Positions 5,985 through 7,221 of a stretch of 7,221 nt of DNA are shown one piece after another. The DNA is from Rhodospirillales bacterium (GTDB lineage: Bacteria; Pseudomonadota; Alphaproteobacteria; Rhodospirillales; JAPHTL01), in the NCBI GenBank assembly GCA_026193355.1, contig JAPHTL010000230.1:1-7221 (forward strand). Direction: 5' to 3'. Within the stretch, counting starts at the first letter, position 1; the number at the start of each line of letters is the position of its first letter. The notes under the pieces were generated by a model. It worked only from the letters and a program-made list of their open reading frames with translations, was not told the DNA's origin and did no database searches. Position numbers and translations under genes: made by a program.

Positions 5985-6016
5985 GAGCGGGACAGTTAAT
6001 TTCAACGAGCGGGACA
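5985..6016 (+). repeat. 10-bp direct repeat, 22-bp period, in the ihfB leader
   Basis: GAGCGGGACA occurs at 5985-5994 and again at 6007-6016, separated by 12 AT-richer bases. The 22-bp spacing is about two helical turns, so both copies face the same side of DNA. The second copy ends two bases before the ihfB ribosome-binding site (AGAGG, 6018-6022). It may be a binding site for a regulator, or a repeated RNA motif near the start. It does not match the IHF consensus (WATCAANNNNTTR). Confidence 0.6.
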
Positions 6017-6029
6017 AAGAGGCCTCGCC

Positions 6030-6308
6030 ATGACGAAATCAGAGCTCATCGCGCAGTTGGCAGAAGCGAATCCCCATCTGTACCAGCGGGACGTCGAACG
6101 AATCGTCACGACCATTTTTGACGAGATCGCCGCCGCGCTGGCCCGTGGTGATCGGGTGGAGCTTCGTGGTTTTGGCGCATTCTCTGTCAAACAGCGCGAT
6201 TCCCGTATTGGCCGCAACCCGCGCACCGGCGAGGCCGTCAAGGTTGACGCCAAGCACATTCCGTTCTTCAAGACGGGCAAGCAGCTTCGCGATAAGTTGA
6301 ACAGCTGA
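6030..6308 (+). CDS. ihfB: Integration host factor subunit beta
   Basis: IHF-beta pairs with IHF-alpha to bend DNA sharply at specific sites, serving in replication initiation, recombination and promoter architecture. The 92-residue frame from the ATG at 6030, with AGAGG at 6018-6022 spaced 7 nt, matches the family length. The HU/IHF fold is complete: a helical dimerisation half (MTKSELIAQLAEANPHL onward), the strand ELRGFGAFSV (44-53), and the DNA-inserting arm GRNPRTGE (61-68) with the intercalating Pro64. VDAKHIPFFKTGK (72-84) is the IHF form rather than the HU form (usually PAFKAGK). The start MTKSELI is typical of the beta subunit. It is downstream of rpsA as in E. coli, with sppA inserted. 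The direct repeat in its leader may bear on its control. Confidence 0.95.
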   Translation: MTKSELIAQLAEANPHLYQRDVERIVTTIFDEIAAALARGDRVELRGFGAFSVKQRDSRIGRNPRTGEAVKVDAKHIPFFKTGKQLRDKLNS

Positions 6309-6319
6309 CCGTCATCTGT

Positions 6320-6350
6320 CCCGGCCCGCGCGGTCGGGTCGTCTGTTTCT
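6320..6350 (+). terminator. Possible hairpin terminator after ihfB
   Basis: CCCGGCC (6320-6326) pairs with GGTCGGG (6332-6338), including one G-U, around a 5-nt loop. TCGTCTGTTTCT follows, T-rich but not a continuous run. It starts 11 nt after the ihfB stop. It could be an inefficient terminator that lowers expression of the LapA-domain gene. Confidence 0.4.
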
Positions 6351-6370
6351 TGTAACGGCGGACCGTAGTC

Positions 6371-6733
6371 GTGAAAATCGTATCCTGGACACTTACCGTG
6401 CTGGCTGCCCTTGCCGCAGCGCTGTTCGCCGTTTCGAACCGCGGGACGGTGACGCTTGATCTATGGCCTCTGCCCCTCACCTTCGATGTCCCGGTCTATC
6501 TGCTTGTGTTCGGCGCGCTGCTGACGGGATTCCTGATCGGCGGAATGATATCCTTCCTCTCCGGGTTCAAATGGCGCAACCGCGCCGGGACCCTGGCGCG
6601 AGAAGCCGAACAGGCCCAGCGCAAGGCCACCCGGATGGAGGCCCGCACCAGGGAACTGGAAGAAGAAAAGGCCAGGGCCGCCTCTACCCCCGCCGGGACA
6701 ACGACGGCCCTGCCGCCGCGCAACGCCGCCTGA
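6371..6733 (+). CDS. LapA-domain (DUF1049) inner-membrane protein
   Basis: This 120-residue protein has two membrane segments, at about 4-22 and 41-65, with a short loop between them bearing the family-like N-R-G-x-V-T-L-D-L. A charged, probably coiled-coil cytoplasmic stretch (about 70-105) and a Thr/Pro/Ala tail follow. The layout fits the LapA domain family. In E. coli, LapA works with LapB to tune LpxC turnover and so lipopolysaccharide synthesis. Whether this homologue does so is not shown by the sequence, and no lapB is in the window. GTG at 6371 is the start, with GGCGGA at 6357-6362 spaced 8 nt. A LapA-domain gene just after ihfB is, as I recall, common in alphaproteobacteria. The next gene starts 12 nt after its stop and probably shares its transcript. 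Confidence 0.85.
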   Translation: MKIVSWTLTVLAALAAALFAVSNRGTVTLDLWPLPLTFDVPVYLLVFGALLTGFLIGGMISFLSGFKWRNRAGTLAREAEQAQRKATRMEARTRELEEEKARAASTPAGTTTALPPRNAA

Positions 6734-6745
6734 GGCATCAGGGAC

Positions 6746-7221
6746 GTGCGAACCGTCACCGCGGACGATCTCGCCCGTGTTCTCGATCCCCCTTCCCTGA
6801 TCGACGCCATTGGCGGCATGTTCGAAAACGGCTGCTCCGTTCCCGTCCGCCACCATCACACCATTCCCGTCCCCGGTGAAAGTGACGCCACGCTTTTGCT
6901 GATGCCTGCGTGGCGCGAGGGCGATTACATCGGGGTCAAGATGGCCACGGTGTTTCCCGACAACGGCACACGCAACATGCCTTCGGTGCTGGCGTCCTAT
7001 GTCCTGATGGATGGAAAGACAGGCGCGCCGCTGGCGCTGATCGATGGCCCCGAACTGACGGCGCGGCGCACGGCCGCGGCCTCGGCGCTGGCGGCCCGCT
7101 ATCTGGCCCGGAAGAACGCCTCACGCCTCTTGATGGTCGGAACCGGCAAGCTTGCCCCGCACCTGATCCGCGCCCATGCCGCCGTCCGCCCGATCCGCGA
7201 GGTCGCCATATGGGGCCGCAA
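6746..7221 (+). CDS. Ornithine cyclodeaminase / mu-crystallin family protein, 5' part
   Basis: The frame runs open from the GTG at 6746 to the window edge, covering 158 residues, about half of the family length near 310-330. GAGG at 6732-6735, spaced 10 nt and overlapping the lapA-domain stop, supports this start; an in-frame stop at 6731-6733 excludes anything earlier. Family signs are Arg35 in PVRHHHT, GVKMATVFPDN with Lys65, GAPLALIDG (93-101), the LTARRTAAASALAARYLAR segment (104-122) with the probable carboxylate-binding Arg108, and the start of an NAD(P)-binding Rossmann fold, MVGTGKLAPH (130-139). Members include ornithine cyclodeaminase, alanine dehydrogenase of the archaeal type, ketimine reductases and pyrroline-2-carboxylate reductase. 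The substrate cannot be decided from this half. It is probably co-transcribed with the LapA-domain gene. Confidence 0.88.
   Translation, partial: MRTVTADDLARVLDPPSLIDAIGGMFENGCSVPVRHHHTIPVPGESDATLLLMPAWREGDYIGVKMATVFPDNGTRNMPSVLASYVLMDGKTGAPLALIDGPELTARRTAAASALAARYLARKNASRLLMVGTGKLAPHLIRAHAAVRPIREVAIWGR

Overview
The window is a GC-rich chromosomal housekeeping segment from an alphaproteobacterium, probably near the Rhodospirillales, though I cannot place it more precisely. Three things support this: the order aroA-cmk-rpsA-(sppA)-ihfB-lapA, an EPSP synthase that reads like the class II enzyme of Agrobacterium CP4, and a divergent gene for a FYDLN-acid (TIGR02300-type) protein, a family I know mainly from alphaproteobacteria.

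Layout. On the minus strand lie tRNA-Ala(GGC) (40-115), closed by a near-perfect intrinsic terminator (10-37), and a small zinc-ribbon/poly-Asp protein (240-608). A 257-bp divergent intergenic region (609-865) holds a perfect 12-bp palindrome. On the plus strand follow aroA (866-2200), cmk (2224-2862), a 159-bp leader with a candidate 46-codon ORF and three small hairpins, rpsA (3022-4875), a large GC-rich hairpin, sppA (5010-5921), ihfB (6030-6308), a LapA-domain membrane protein (6371-6733) and the 5' part of an ornithine cyclodeaminase/mu-crystallin family gene (6746 to the window end).

How the genes relate. aroA makes EPSP in the shikimate pathway, cmk recycles CMP/dCMP, rpsA encodes ribosomal protein S1 and ihfB the beta subunit of the DNA-bending protein IHF. 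The aroA-cmk-rpsA-ihfB order is also found in E. coli; here sppA, a membrane protease, sits between rpsA and ihfB. All plus-strand genes could be partly co-transcribed, but hairpins after rpsA, sppA and ihfB, and a promoter-like sequence inside cmk, suggest sub-operons.

I see no mobile element, CRISPR array, phage gene or obvious new multi-gene system. The best leads are regulatory: the rpsA leader, where a 46-codon basic ORF with a good ribosome-binding site stops at the base before the rpsA ATG; a 10-bp direct repeat with a 22-bp period before ihfB; and the palindrome between the divergent genes. Two protein-level points are also worth checking: a recently duplicated Lys/Ala/Glu-rich tail on S1, and a class II EPSP synthase with Gly, not Ala, at the position linked to glyphosate insensitivity in CP4.
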